Positions 21,050 through 32,066 of a stretch of DNA of 64,000 nucleotides are shown one piece after another. Positions within the stretch are counted from its first letter, which is position 1, and the number at the start of each line of letters is the position of its first letter. Below the pieces are notes generated by a model, which saw only the letters and a program-made list of their open reading frames with translations, was not told the origin of the DNA and did no database searches. This stretch comes from Cliona cf. orientalis (Eukaryota > Porifera > Demospongiae > Clionaida > Clionaidae). Made by a program: the position numbers and the translations under genes. The stretch covers positions 6,248,135 to 6,312,134 of the forward strand of contig OZ005692.1 of the NCBI GenBank assembly GCA_963930775.1, written 5' to 3'.

Positions 21050-24000
21050 TGGGGAGATAATGAACAACTTAGAGACTACATCCCGAGTCCCTCACGAAAA
21101 GTAGCCGCCATAAATTCGAACTAGGACACGTCGACGAACTGCGCATGCTCCGTACACGCGTATATTGGGGCGCGCGGCTTGAGCCGGTTGACCCGAACGT
21201 GACCTCCACCTGCCCATGTGCTAGACTGAACAGGGAAATCCCCCCGAGTGCGAGCTCGCCAAAGAAAGCGAACTGAGAAAATCGCCATATCTCATCGAAA
21301 GTCCACGACGTCTGCTACGCTAGGTTCGAATTCTGGGTCCCAACAACCTCTCATGCGCGCTAAACATTTTGAAACAGTTTCACAGCAATTACATCATGAA
21401 TTTCATCATAAATTTCATCATAAGTTACCTCATCGGTTTTCATCATCATTTCATCATCAATTACTCATCGCGCGGCCGAATTGTTTTTTGCGGATTGGGA
21501 CTCGGGACGTAATGAACAACTTGGAGACTACGTCCAGAGTCCCTCACGAATACGCCGCCATAAATTCGAACGAGGACACATTGACAAACTGCGCATGCTC
21601 CGTATACGCGTACACTATTGGGGCGCGCGGCTTGAGCCGGTTGACCTTCACCTGCCATGTGCTCGACTGAATAGGGAAATCCCCCCGCCCTGAACGCGAG
21701 CTCGCTAGAGAAAGCGAACTGAGAGAAACGCCATAAGGATATCATCGGATAGTCCACGATCTCTTCTACGCTAGGTTCGAATTCTGGGTCCCAACAACCT
21801 TTCATGCGCGCTAAACATTTTGAAACAGTTTCATAGCAATTACATCATAAGTTTCATCATAGGTTTCATCATCATTTCATCACAATTTCATCATAATTTC
21901 ATCATAGCTAGAGCCGAATTCTTTGTTTCTAATTGGGACTCTGGACGTAATGAAAAACTTAGAGACTATGTCCAGAGTCCCTCATGAAAAGTAGCCGCCA
22001 TAAATTCGAACTTGGACACGTCGACAAACTGCGCATGCTCCGTACACGCGTATATTGGGGCGCGCGTCTTGAGCCGGTTGACCCGAACGTGACCTCCACT
22101 GCCATGTGCTAGACTGAACAGGGAAATCCCCCCGAGTGCGAGCTCGCCAAAGAAAGCGAACCGAGAAAATCGCCATATCTCATCGATAGTCCACGATGTC
22201 TTCTACGCTAAGTTCGAATTCTGGGTCCCAACACCCTGTCATGTGAGCTAAACATTTTGAAACAGTTTCACAGCAATTACATCATAGGTTTCATCATAGA
22301 TTTCATCATTAATTACATCATAGATTTCATCATAATTTCATCATAGCGAGAGCGGAATTCTTTGTTTCTAATTGGGACTCTGGACGTAATGAACAACTTA
22401 GAGACTACGTCCAGAGTCCCTCATGAATACGCCGCCATAAATTCGAACTAGGACACATCGACAAACTGCGCATGCTCCGTATACGTGTACAATATTGGGG
22501 CGCGCGGCTTGAGCCGGTTGACCTTCACCCGCCATGTGCTCGACTGAATAGGGAAATCCCCCCGAGTGCGAGCTCGCCAAAGAAAGCGAACCGAGAAAAT
22601 CGCCATATCTCATCGATAGTCCACGATGTCTTCTACGCTAGGTTCGAATTCTGGGTCCCAACAACCTTTCATGCGCGCTAAACATTTTGAAACAGTTTCA
22701 CAGGAATTACATCATAAGTTTCATCATAGGTTTCATCATCATTTCATCATAATTTCATCATAGCGAGAGCCGAATTCTTTGTTTCTAATTGGGACTCTGG
22801 ACGTAATGAACAACTTAGAGACTACGTCCAGAGTCCCTCACGAATACGCCGCCATAAATTCGAACTAGGACACATCGACAAACTGCGCATGCTCCGTATA
22901 CGCGTACAATATTGGGGCGCGCGGCTTGAGCCGGTTGACCTTCACCTGCCATGTGCTCGTTCATCATAATTACCTCATCGCGAGGCCGAATCGATTTGTT
23001 AATTGGGACTCTGGACGTAATAATGAACAACTCAGAGACTACGTCCAGAGTCCCTCATGGATACGCCGCCATAAATTCGAACTGGGACACATCGACAAAC
23101 TGCGCATGCTCCGTATACGCGTACAATATTGGGGCGCGCGGCTTGAACCGGTTGACCTTCACCTGCCATGTGCTCGACTGAATAGGGAAATCCCCCCGAG
23201 TGCGAGCTCGCCAAAGAAAGCGAACCGAGAAAATCGCCATATCTCATCGATAGTCCACTATGTCTTCTACGCTAGGTTTGAATTCTGGGTCCCAACACCC
23301 TTAGCCTCGTCCCCAGGCCACTCCCACGTTTTCAATGTTGCACGCAGAAAAGAGGGAGAGCCTGGGAGGCGAAATCACGTGAGCGCGGTTGCGCAATGGC
23401 TTTGTACACAAAACATAGAACCGTACCGATAGCACAAACGGCCCTATTTCGCAGTTTGTTAGCCTTTGCTACTGTTTCAGGGGAGTCACTCGAGACGTTT
23501 ACAGCTACTAAAAGTGTTCAACTCGATCGCTGTGTCGATTTGTCTGTTGTGGCCGCTCGGATCGATCATCTAGTCTGAAGTCTCTAGTCACGATCGACGT
23601 TATCTCGAGTGTTGGATGTCAAATGTAGTCGTGCACTGGCCAGGTGAGCGAAGATAACGCCCGCACTTTCCTTCAAAACATAGTTTTTCACGGTTCGGGT
23701 ACGCTTTGTGTACAAAGCGATTGCGCAATCGCGCTCACGTGATTTCGCCTCCCAGGCCTTCCCTCTTTTCTGCGTGCAACATTGAAAACGTGGGAGTGGC
23801 CTGGGACGAGGCTACAACACCCTGTCATGTGAGCTAAACTTTTTGAAACAGTTTCACAGCAATTACATCATAGGTTTCATAATAAATTTCATCATAGATT
23901 TCATCATAATTTCATCATAGCGAGAGCCGAATTCTTAGTTTCTAATTGGGACTCTGGACGTAATGAACAACTTAGAGACTACGTCCAGAGTCCCTCACGA

Positions 24001-24375
24001 ATACGCCGCCATAAATTCGAACTAGGACACATCGACAAACTGCGCATGCTCCGTATACGCGTATAATATTGGGGCGCGCGGCTTGAGCCGGTTGACCTTC
24101 ACCTGCCATGTGCTCGACTGAATAGGGAAATCCCCCAGCCCTGAAAGCGAGCTCACTAGAGAAAGCGAACTGAGAGAAACGCCAAAAGGATATCATCGGA
24201 TAGTCCACGATCTCTTCTACGCTAGGTTCGAATTCTGGGTCCCAACAACCTTTCATGAGCGCTAAACATTTTGAAACAGTTTCACAGCAATTACATCATA
24301 ATTTCATCATAGGTTTCATCATTATTCATCATAATTAGCGAGAGCCGAATTCTTTGTTTCTAATTGGGACTCTGG
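21050..24375. repeat. 420-440 bp tandem repeat array, eight units, each with a hairpin
   Basis: Each unit contains a palindrome (GGGACTCTGGACGTA, spacer AATGAACAACTTAGAGAC, TACGTCCAGAGTCCC), a GC-rich block with GCGCATGCTCCGTATACGCG and GGGGCGCGCGGCTTGAGCCG, and a tail of TTTCATCATAA repeats. Palindromes lie near 21053, 21497, 21935, 22373, 22790, 23005, 23948 and 24366. One unit (22790-23005) is cut to about 215 bp and one is split by 23301-23814. The many open frames on both strands repeat from unit to unit and are not independent genes. Confidence 0.9.
23301..23814. mobile_element. hAT-like element with 8-bp target duplication
   Basis: Arms of about 110 bp, starting TAGCCTCGTCCCCAGGCCAC and carrying CAATGTTGCACGCAGAAAAG, face each other around a unique centre. 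CAACACCC flanks both ends (23293-23300 and 23815-23822), and other units of the host array contain this sequence once. An 8-bp duplication is the hallmark of hAT transposons. A 60-residue plus-strand frame spans the centre without recognised similarity. Confidence 0.85.
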
Positions 24376-24399
24376 ACGTAACTATGATTATGAGTACTA

Positions 24400-24720
24400 T
24401 GATTATGATTGCAAAATAGCAAAAATAGCATGCTGTCCATGAGTAAACCAGTAACGATGGAAAATAGCAAAATAGCAAAAATAGCATGCTGTCCATGAGT
24501 AAACCAGTAATGATGGAAAATAGCAAAATAGCAAAATAGCAAAAATAGCATGCTGTCCATGGTAAACCAGAAATGATGGAAAATAGCAAAATATATAGCA
24601 AAATAGCATGCTGTCCATGATAAACCAGAAATGATGGAAAAATAGCATGCTATCAATGGAAAATTAGCGATGATAGCAAAATAGCATGACAATCCAGTGA
24701 TGAAGCAAAATAGCAGAATT
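24400..24720. repeat. Subterminal tandem array AATAGCAAAATAGCA
   Basis: Four to five units of about 57 bp read AAAAATAGCATGCTGTCCAT followed by GAGTAAACCAGTAATGATGG. They form the inverted counterpart of the left array of the 7-kb element. Confidence 0.88.
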
Positions 24721-24821
24721 AGCACAAATAGCATCCCTAAATCTTTCCTTGCTATTTATGCTAATAGCATGGTTTTGAAATAGCATAAATAGCACGTGCT
24801 AAAAGCCAATACTGCACCTTA

Positions 24822-25306
24822 ATGCATCTTGGTCGTATCAGACTACTAAGCTGCTCTCTGAGTCAGCTCTCGAACGTCGATCGTTCCTTAGAGCGCCTCG
24901 TGACTGAGGGGTGTGGTCAAATCGACACTAAATTCGATCGCGTGACAAGCACCATCGAGTTCAGAATCTGATGTTCGTCGCTCAAGCTGTTGCCTAGCAC
25001 AGAAGCGAATACCTATTGCCATGCCAAAGCTTCTACGCGATAAGCTTACCTTGGTATGTCTGTAGCTTTCTCAGTCTGTGTAGACTTGCGATCGACCGAC
25101 CGATCGACGATACGACTCCACCCATCGCTTCGAACCGCTTTGTGCTTTCTCCTGCCATTCTTCCCGCTACACGCTCCATTAATATAGCTTTACAGAGCCC
25201 CACAGAATCGCTGAAGAAGCGGCTAGTTCTTTGATCCTCGGCAATACTTTTGCCTGAAGCGCGTTAAGACAGTGCAATATGAGTTTGCGGTTAGTGCAAT
25301 ATGGCA
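24822..25306. other. Unannotated spacer
   Basis: No convincing exon or repeat is seen. The first 110 bp continue an open frame from the broken ORF at 17791 (see findings). A 72-codon frame at 25016 has no recognisable features. Confidence 0.4.
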
Positions 25307-25397
25307 TATATTTTACGCTGTGGCTAACGTACCGCTGGAAATTTTGCGCTTCGAGTACCGGCAATTAGCCCGCCAAAAAACTTAGAAAATTTCTCAA

Positions 25398-25510
25398 GTG
25401 GGAGGAAAAAAAAAAAAATCGAATAATCAAGCGGGATTCGAACCCATGACCATCGCATCACCAGCCCCAGCCCTAGCCCACTCGTCCACCCAGCTCGCTG
25501 CTGCCAGATG
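25398..25510 (-). repeat. tRNA-derived (SINE-like or pseudo-tRNA) sequence
   Basis: On the minus strand, TGGACGAGTGGG resembles an A box and GGTTCGAATCC is a perfect B box about 40 bp later. A run of 13 T follows, a typical RNA polymerase III stop. The acceptor-stem halves do not pair, so it is not a working tRNA. Confidence 0.55.
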
Positions 25511-25653
25511 CCGTTTTTTGCCACATTTATACACCGTACCACTGTAATACTAACCCTTGGTCAACAACCATAACCTAAACCAAACCCCCCCCGGCTCCTA
25601 GCCTCACTAGCCGTCTAGCGTTCAGTAATAACATATTATAATATATTATATAT

Positions 25654-25700
25654 ATAGCTATAGATCCCAGCCCCCTTCGGGGGCTGGGATCTATAGCTAT
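25654..25700. repeat. Perfect 22-bp hairpin with 3-nt loop
   Basis: 25654-25675 and 25679-25700 are perfect complements around TTC; the arm includes GATCCCAGCCCCC. AT-rich palindromic sequence precedes it. Confidence 0.9.
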
Positions 25701-25857
25701 TATAGCGTTGCCGGTACTCCAAGCACTAAATCTTCGGTACCGGTACCGGTACCGGTACGTTAGCCACAGCGTATATTTTACTTAGCAACAACATAGTAAC
25801 GGGATATAAATTTATATATAATATACCGGTATTATATACTCTTGTTTATAGTGATAA

Positions 25858-26313
25858 GGCCACTCCAACTTAATCATTAGTTTCTGGTCACCCGCCCGCA
25901 TGATATTTTGAAAAGCCAATTTATGAGGACCATAATGATATTCATAGTAAAAATGACGTAAAACGACATATTGATACTATCGAGATCGGCCACTCGATCT
26001 CGAGCTCATTGCCTGCTGCATATCAGTCCATGATGGTGTACTGTGGTTTGGCATTCTGTACTGTTAAATTGCCTGTGTACTTGTACAGCTCATAGCATGA
26101 GCTCATGTGATGATATGATCTGACAGGCTGTTATTTGCACTCGAGGTTTGCTGACCATTCACCTGTGGTATACGGGTATGATTTAAGCACTTCCTCTTCC
26201 TGTCTTAATTCAATTAGTCATAGTCCCATAGTCCTAACCACCCGCCCGCCCGCATGTACTTGAGACATGTACAACTGGTGTGACCAGAAACTAATGATTG
26301 ACTTGGAGTGGCC
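25858..26313. mobile_element. Harbinger-like MITE with TAA duplication
   Basis: The ends GGCCACTCCAACTTAATCAT and (complement) GGCCACTCCAAGTCAATCAT continue with TTAGTTTCTGGTCAC on both sides. TAA flanks each end (25855-25857, 26314-26316). No coding region. Confidence 0.8.
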
Positions 26314-26316
26314 TAA

Positions 26317-27060
26317 TAGACTGAATCAGCTGAACGACAGGCAGCTGATTGGGGGCAGCTCAATTATAGATTATATATAATATTAATATATTATATTCCC
26401 CTCCTCATGTATAGGGAATATATTATAATCTATGCATGGCTCAATCCTCCCTAAGTCTCTCTATGCTGTAAAGCGAAGGCTTGTCCCCTCGATGATTTAG
26501 TTATACTAGTTATTATATTTAGGGATAAAAAGAACCCTGTCAGAAGGTGATTCCATAAAATTAATAGAGCGAGAGTCAAAAGAATTCCTGGGAGGGATGT
26601 GTAAGAGAGCCTGGGGATGAAGATAATTGCACATTCTAACTGGCAGGAAAGAGTGTACCCCGGAAAGGGGTAGCTATATTCTTTCCTGCCCGAATATAAG
26701 GGGCAATGAAGAGGGGGTATATGCACTCTTTCCTGCCTAGGCAGTGAAGAATGCAGGGGTACACTGACTCTTTCCTAAATTAAAGGGGGCAGCAAAGAGT
26801 GTATACGTACGAGCATAGCTATATTATACTCTTCTTGGATCTACAGTATCGGATTGCTTTAGCCCCCCCCCCCCCCCCCCCCCGGACATTCGTTCGAGGC
26901 TGCTCTCTTTGATTTAAATATGGAAGGAAAGAGGGTATACACATTGCCACTCCTTGCTGCCTGAATATAGTAGGGTGTACCCCTACACTCTTTCTTGCCT
27001 GACTCTTGAAAATGGAGGCAAGGTCCAGACTCCTAGTGTACACCCACACCATAAATTTTG
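26317..27060. repeat. Degenerate minisatellite and poly-C tract
   Basis: Loose repeats around AAAGAGTGTACCCC / GGTATACACTCTTTCCTGCC alternate on both strands between 26640 and 27030, interrupted by a run of about 20 C near 26864-26883. AT-rich inverted repeats occupy 26360-26430. Confidence 0.5.
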
Positions 27061-28223
27061 CCTAGGCCTGCCTCCGGCTTTCAGTTAGAATGGGTATGGA
27101 CCGTATGGTCATGGTCATCCAAATAGTGTAATTTTATCCATACCCCTGGGGGAGCATACCCCCTGGATACTATGATTTGCTACTGAGCCCCTCTGTGTAC
27201 TTTTGCAGCAGCGAGCATTAATTCTCCAACCCTAATTATATGGGGTTTTAACAAAAAAAATTTAGTGTGCATAGGCTTTTGAACCATGATCACTCAATTG
27301 AAAGTTCAGTATCTAGCTACTCAGGACCTGTCAAACAGATGAAGTTCAGAATGTTGCACTGCAAAATTCATATCATTCTCTCTTAATAGCTAATATAATA
27401 GCTAATGACTATGAAAGAACATAGTTATCCATGAGGCAGGGAAAAAGCAAACTTTCAATGTGCATCTGTGGGTACCCAGATACTTGGAAGCCATGGTGGC
27501 CTCACAGCGATGGCTGCAATGTACCATTGGTTTCATATTTCATGTATCACTGTTGACATGGAGCAGTATGGATTGCCAGGATTGGTAGCTATTGTTTAGA
27601 TTGCAAAACTTGAACAGTGAGTAGTTAGATTCAGTAACACACTCTATGTGTCAGCAATTATAATGGTGATATTACATAAATTCTGAGACAAAGTGAAAGG
27701 GAGTCATTTTATCCTGGAGGGAAGAGGGAATAATTAATTTTATGTCTTACATTTCTACCTACATGACTTGTAGCTAGGTTAAAAGCCTATGCTAGAATGA
27801 ATCATTTTAGTCATTGATCTCCATGCACCGGACTGGTAGCTACAGTGTCCTAAAATTTTGGGGAACTGCATGAAAGTAGGATCCCCAGGTCCCCATTTCA
27901 TTATGATTTTGGGGACCCCAAGTATAATTCGATGTTCAGAATCGATAATCAGCAGTTGCCATGAGTTTACGTAATTAATCCATCTAGCTGGGTTTTTTTT
28001 CCTTAAGCCTGTGCGCAATCTGATTATTGTTTGTGTGCAATCATTCATTATAATATATTAATCTATCGTGCAATATTGAAAAACTGGATAAGGATGAGGC
28101 CGATAGTATTATTAATGCTCATCCAGCATATTTAGATAGTCGATACTTCTTTACATTATTATCATACCCGGTATGTAGCCAGTATTGTACAATACAAATG
28201 TTATCAGCAAGAAAGGCAGGCTA
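27061..28223. other. Intergenic, one dispersed repeat
   Basis: No gene is recognised. 27894-27969 repeats the sequence at 16668-16723 (ATTATGATTTTGGGGACCCC). The rest is AT-rich single-copy-looking DNA downstream of the von Willebrand A gene. Confidence 0.5.
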
Positions 28224-30178
28224 CTAGTGCAAAAATGTAAAAATCGATGTGAACAATGAAAGAAGCAGTCCCACAGACACTAGATGTGTTGAAGCTCCAG
28301 CTGCATGTAATGACATGTTTATTATAGGTATGCAAAAGCTGAACAATTGGGAAATTCCAAATAACTTACATGTATCTCCAAATGTTGTCTCAAGTATGAA
28401 GGAACTAAAGTCTTGTTGGCCCTCAATAGATACAAACAGAGTCCTATCAGAAAACTCCCTTAAGCTTTCATCCTCAGCAGTTCTTTTCACCATCCTTTTT
28501 GATGGTTGTCCATCCACATTTGGTGATTGATTACTGTCTCCAAGTGAAATGAACATATTCCCCGATGATTCTATCCTGAAGCTGTGAAAAGCTGAGTTAG
28601 GATTTTGTATTTCAAATGAGCCATAAAGTGTAACACTGCCCCTCTGTTGCTGCAGTTGGATGGTCATGCCATCCAATGGAAGCTGAAACTGAAAGAAGAT
28701 AAATTCACCAGCATCAACAGCTGACTCAATTGGCTGCTCGATTGGAATGAAAGCTGGAACTGTATGGCAATATTAGAACGTACATATGATGTTTATTTCA
28801 TTACACAGCATGCCATGCTTCAGTCATGCAGGCAATATTAAATTATTATAGTAGTTATAGTACGTCACTTACTAATGCATGCTTCAGCACTGATTCTCCT
28901 TTGAAGGCCCACGAATTCCATCAAATTGAACCGAGACAACAGAATAACGAAATTGTCTGAGGACGCAATGCTGTTGAGTTCATCCATGTCAATATTCCTT
29001 CCCACACCTACAGCAAACACGGTCACACCATCATCATGGAGAGCCTCTGCTGATGGAACAGTCAGACTGCGATTGACATTTGAGCGTCCATCAGTCACCA
29101 CCACAGTGACCCGAGGATAGCCAAATGCTGTATCTCTAGCACCACCAGAAGGAGTAAATATTTCCTGTCGAGTGCGAATCAGAGCATCAGCTGTATTAGT
29201 ACTGGGTCGACCATTTCCGGGAAGATCAAAATACTCTATTGCATCTAGTGCACCTATGATTGAGCTCAGATTGTTGAAGGAGTCCAAGAAGAATGATATT
29301 CTGGCAAAACCACTGTATGCAATAGCAGCAATCTGTGTATCCAAGGGTCCAATAGAGAAAGTCCTTGCAACATCGATAGCAAAATTTTTCTCTAGCTCAA
29401 AATTTTGCTCTCCAACACTTCCAGAAGAGTCGAATACAAAATTAAGGTCAATACCTCTTGCTGGGCATTCTACTTAGTATAAACACACAGTACAAAGATA
29501 AAGATATAAAGATAGTGCTTCTCTGGATACTTAGATATACATTTACCTTCAAGTTCTAGAGCATCCACATCATTGATGAAATTTTGTACTGTATCTTGTG
29601 GATTGCTGTTAAAGTGATCTTTCCAGAATTGTCCTTGGCCTTCAAGGTCTCCAATATCGGGAATATCTTCTCCAACTATTTCAAAGTAGATTCTTGCTGC
29701 AAGTGCTGAAAAGAAAGGCCTCCTTAAATCAATCCATTGTACTTCAGCTGTCCAGTTGACAGCAAATGCTCCAAACACTCTGGTGTATATATCTGCCAAT
29801 TCAGGATGGTTGGCCACACTCTGAGTCTCATCAAAGATGTTCTCATCAACTTGCCAAATGCCACCATTGTAACCTTCCCTACAGAATAATTATTTTCGGC
29901 AAATTGTACTAAGTGATCATAATATGGAAGTTACAGTGCTATTACTAATGATTGCTACTGATTTACCTGTATGTGTCTGGATCAATTCCGTCTCTAGTTT
30001 CTGCAAATGCAACTCTTCTGAGCAGACGATTGTCATCCGGGAAGACATTTGCTTGCTGAATTCTTGAGACAGAAGCAAAGACAACATCAATTCCAGCAGT
30101 CTCAGGAACTGTAGTCAGATCTATTGACTGACAAACACAGAAGAGAAATGCTTGAGCAATGGCAATCTCCAACAGCAT
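28224..30178 (-). CDS. Secreted/GPI-anchored von Willebrand factor A domain protein
   Basis: Four exons with matching GT-AG phases: 30178-29967, 29878-29547, 29469-28873, 28759-28224, giving 558 residues. Residues 1-18 look like a signal peptide. About 20-180 form a domain with FAETRDGIDPDTYREGYNGG followed by IWQVDE; a glutamate before a GGxWQV loop resembles lysozyme/transglycosylase-type folds, but this is only a resemblance. Residues 188-365 form a vWA domain with intact MIDAS motif DSSGS (195-199) and VVVTDGRSN, implying metal-dependent binding of an extracellular ligand. A beta-rich domain follows. The last 20 or so residues (LVSVGLLLSLFTSIFTFLH) are hydrophobic, as in a GPI-anchor signal. 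It probably acts in cell-surface or matrix adhesion (inference). Confidence 0.85.
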
Positions 30179-32066
30179 GATGAAAATATTTGGGACGTTT
30201 ATCTCACTAGTCTATAAGCAATGATAGTTTTAACTTCAGGTATCTTACTGCATGCATAGGCTTGATCTGAATTTTTTTTATAGCATTGTTTGTGTAAGCT
30301 TAGTGGCTAGTATAACCTACATACCTACCAGCTAGATGCTAGTTAGGCGGATGGATGCCTTAGAAATGTACATGTTTGGGCACACAGAACTTCGAAGTTT
30401 ACCATTTGTCTACAGATCACATTAGCACCTTTATAAGGTATTGCACTGGAAGCTCATGTCATGCTTAGTGAAATAAACAAGTCTTATTAGGAAAGTGATA
30501 GCAGCAGTCACATTATGTAACTCATGTCACCAAATTTTATTTAGAGAGTCTCAGATATTATTATGCCACCAATTGAACGGTTATCCAAGTCTGGATTAGA
30601 TATCAATGTGTGGTGGTAAACCCTTACACTAGCTATCATGATGATATGAAGTTGCAATCAATGCAGGTGCACACATAGTTTGTGGCTTTGTCATCACTAC
30701 TCTTATTCCTGCCCAACTATATGATCATACTTGACCGCAGTAGAAAGATATTTCTTATTACACATTTACCTCAAATGGTCCCACAGTGACGTGTGGCATT
30801 GTTATCCACCATACACACATCTGAGGTTTTACTAAGTAGTATTGTATTTCTTATTAATAAACATGGCATGTTTGGCCACAATTGTGATTAATGCTATGGT
30901 AAAAGGGGAAGTTGGTACAGCAATGTCAGCTGTTGTTATTCAAAGTGCATGCAAATACATTGCTTAATAGCACAAGCAATGCATTTATTTGGCAGTATAT
31001 GTGCAAGTAAGCAGTCCTATAAATGTATGAGGATTAAAGTGTATGATTCAGAATAGGTGATAAAGGATAGAGTATGAATGCTGCTGTAATTGCATGCCTA
31101 TGGGAGTTAATAATTATTATGAATCACCTCACATCAGATCACGTAACTGTATATAGTACAACTGGGACCACCAAGCTACTGGTAATTTCTTACACATAAC
31201 ATTTGCAGGTAATTTAGTTGATGTTGCAAGGTTATAAAGCATGCAGGAAGGTAAATCTATTTGAGTAGATTTTATAGGAACAGAGCACAAATCAGTGATG
31301 TAGTTATTAATCATGAATAATAATATTATTTTGAACTTTCATCCCCAATTATTATGTTGAGCACAAGGTCAAGCTCGATTCAATCACTAATCAGCCAGAT
31401 AGTAATATTCCTTAATGTTTTAATTCTGCTATAGGCATTCTATATCGCATGCAATGACATACAATAAGTGTTTAAGTTTTAAGTGGCATATGTTGGCAAT
31501 GGTAAGCCTTTAAGGGCAATAGGAAATAATTACAATCGCATGTGAGCAAGATGATATTAAGTAGAATCTGATGGTTTCCTGGCTGATCTAGCCATGTTTG
31601 GTTATGATATTGAGTATAATATTATGTTTATAGCTTGAGAACTTTGTGTGTCATTATAGTGAGTCTAATATATCTGAGCAACTGTCTATCCAATGATAAA
31701 AGTTAATGTACATTGTCATAGAAACCTGTTGCCATCCGAATCCGTAGCATGTGTACCGCAGTAGTATTAAGTTAAATTGGTGATCTTTACCAAATTAACC
31801 AAGTTGTCAAATTCAAGAATGTTTCCCGAAGTATAATTATTGATTTTCCAACAATCATAATAGGCTGAGACCGTTTTATAATTGTACAGACTGAAAAATG
31901 GCAAAACACTACTGTGCTAATGCATATGAGATCATCTCCTATTATATTGTACACAAAAAGCTAAAAATTGAATACGTGAACAAATTAGGGGTCTGTAAAC
32001 TTTGTAGAGTTTCAATGCATGTTGTGATGCAAAGGTAAATCTGTTACTGGCTGGCTAACTGCATAA
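30179..32066. other. Intergenic region, AT-rich
   Basis: It contains the promoter of the vWA gene and the 3' flank of the giant membrane protein gene. I see no exon with convincing splice sites, no terminal inverted repeats and no tandem array. Confidence 0.5.

Larger units (their letters stand above)
17836..24818. mobile_element. 7-kb composite element with TIRs and TTA duplication (Harbinger-like)
   Basis: The left end GGTGCAGTATTGGCTTTTAG and the right end, its exact reverse complement, are each flanked by TTA (17833-17835 and 24819-24821). A 3-bp TTA/TAA duplication is typical of PIF/Harbinger transposons. Just inside both ends lie arrays based on TGCTATTTTGCTATT (left, 19604-20080) and the complementary AATAGCAAAATAGCA (right, 24400-24720). 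The body has accumulated a nested relative (18002), a foldback element (20095), a repeat array (21050-24375) and a hAT-like insertion (23301). No transposase or nuclease frame is recognisable, so it is non-autonomous. Confidence 0.8.
25316..25771. mobile_element. Element with 9-bp duplication, tRNA-like promoter and perfect hairpin
   Basis: CGCTGTGGCTAACGTACCG begins the left end and its exact complement ends the right; imperfect pairing continues to GAGTACCGGCAA. TATATTTTA flanks both sides (25307-25315 and 25772-25780). Inside are a tRNA-like minus-strand region and a 22-bp perfect hairpin. The 9-bp duplication suggests a Mutator-like origin, but the contents are unusual. Confidence 0.75.

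Noticed and set aside
21248-24256. Many 60-170 codon frames on both strands
   Set aside because: They repeat from unit to unit of the tandem array and mirror each other across its palindromes.
25398-25510. A functional tRNA gene on the minus strand
   Set aside because: A and B boxes are present but the acceptor-stem halves do not pair and the T arm has mismatches.
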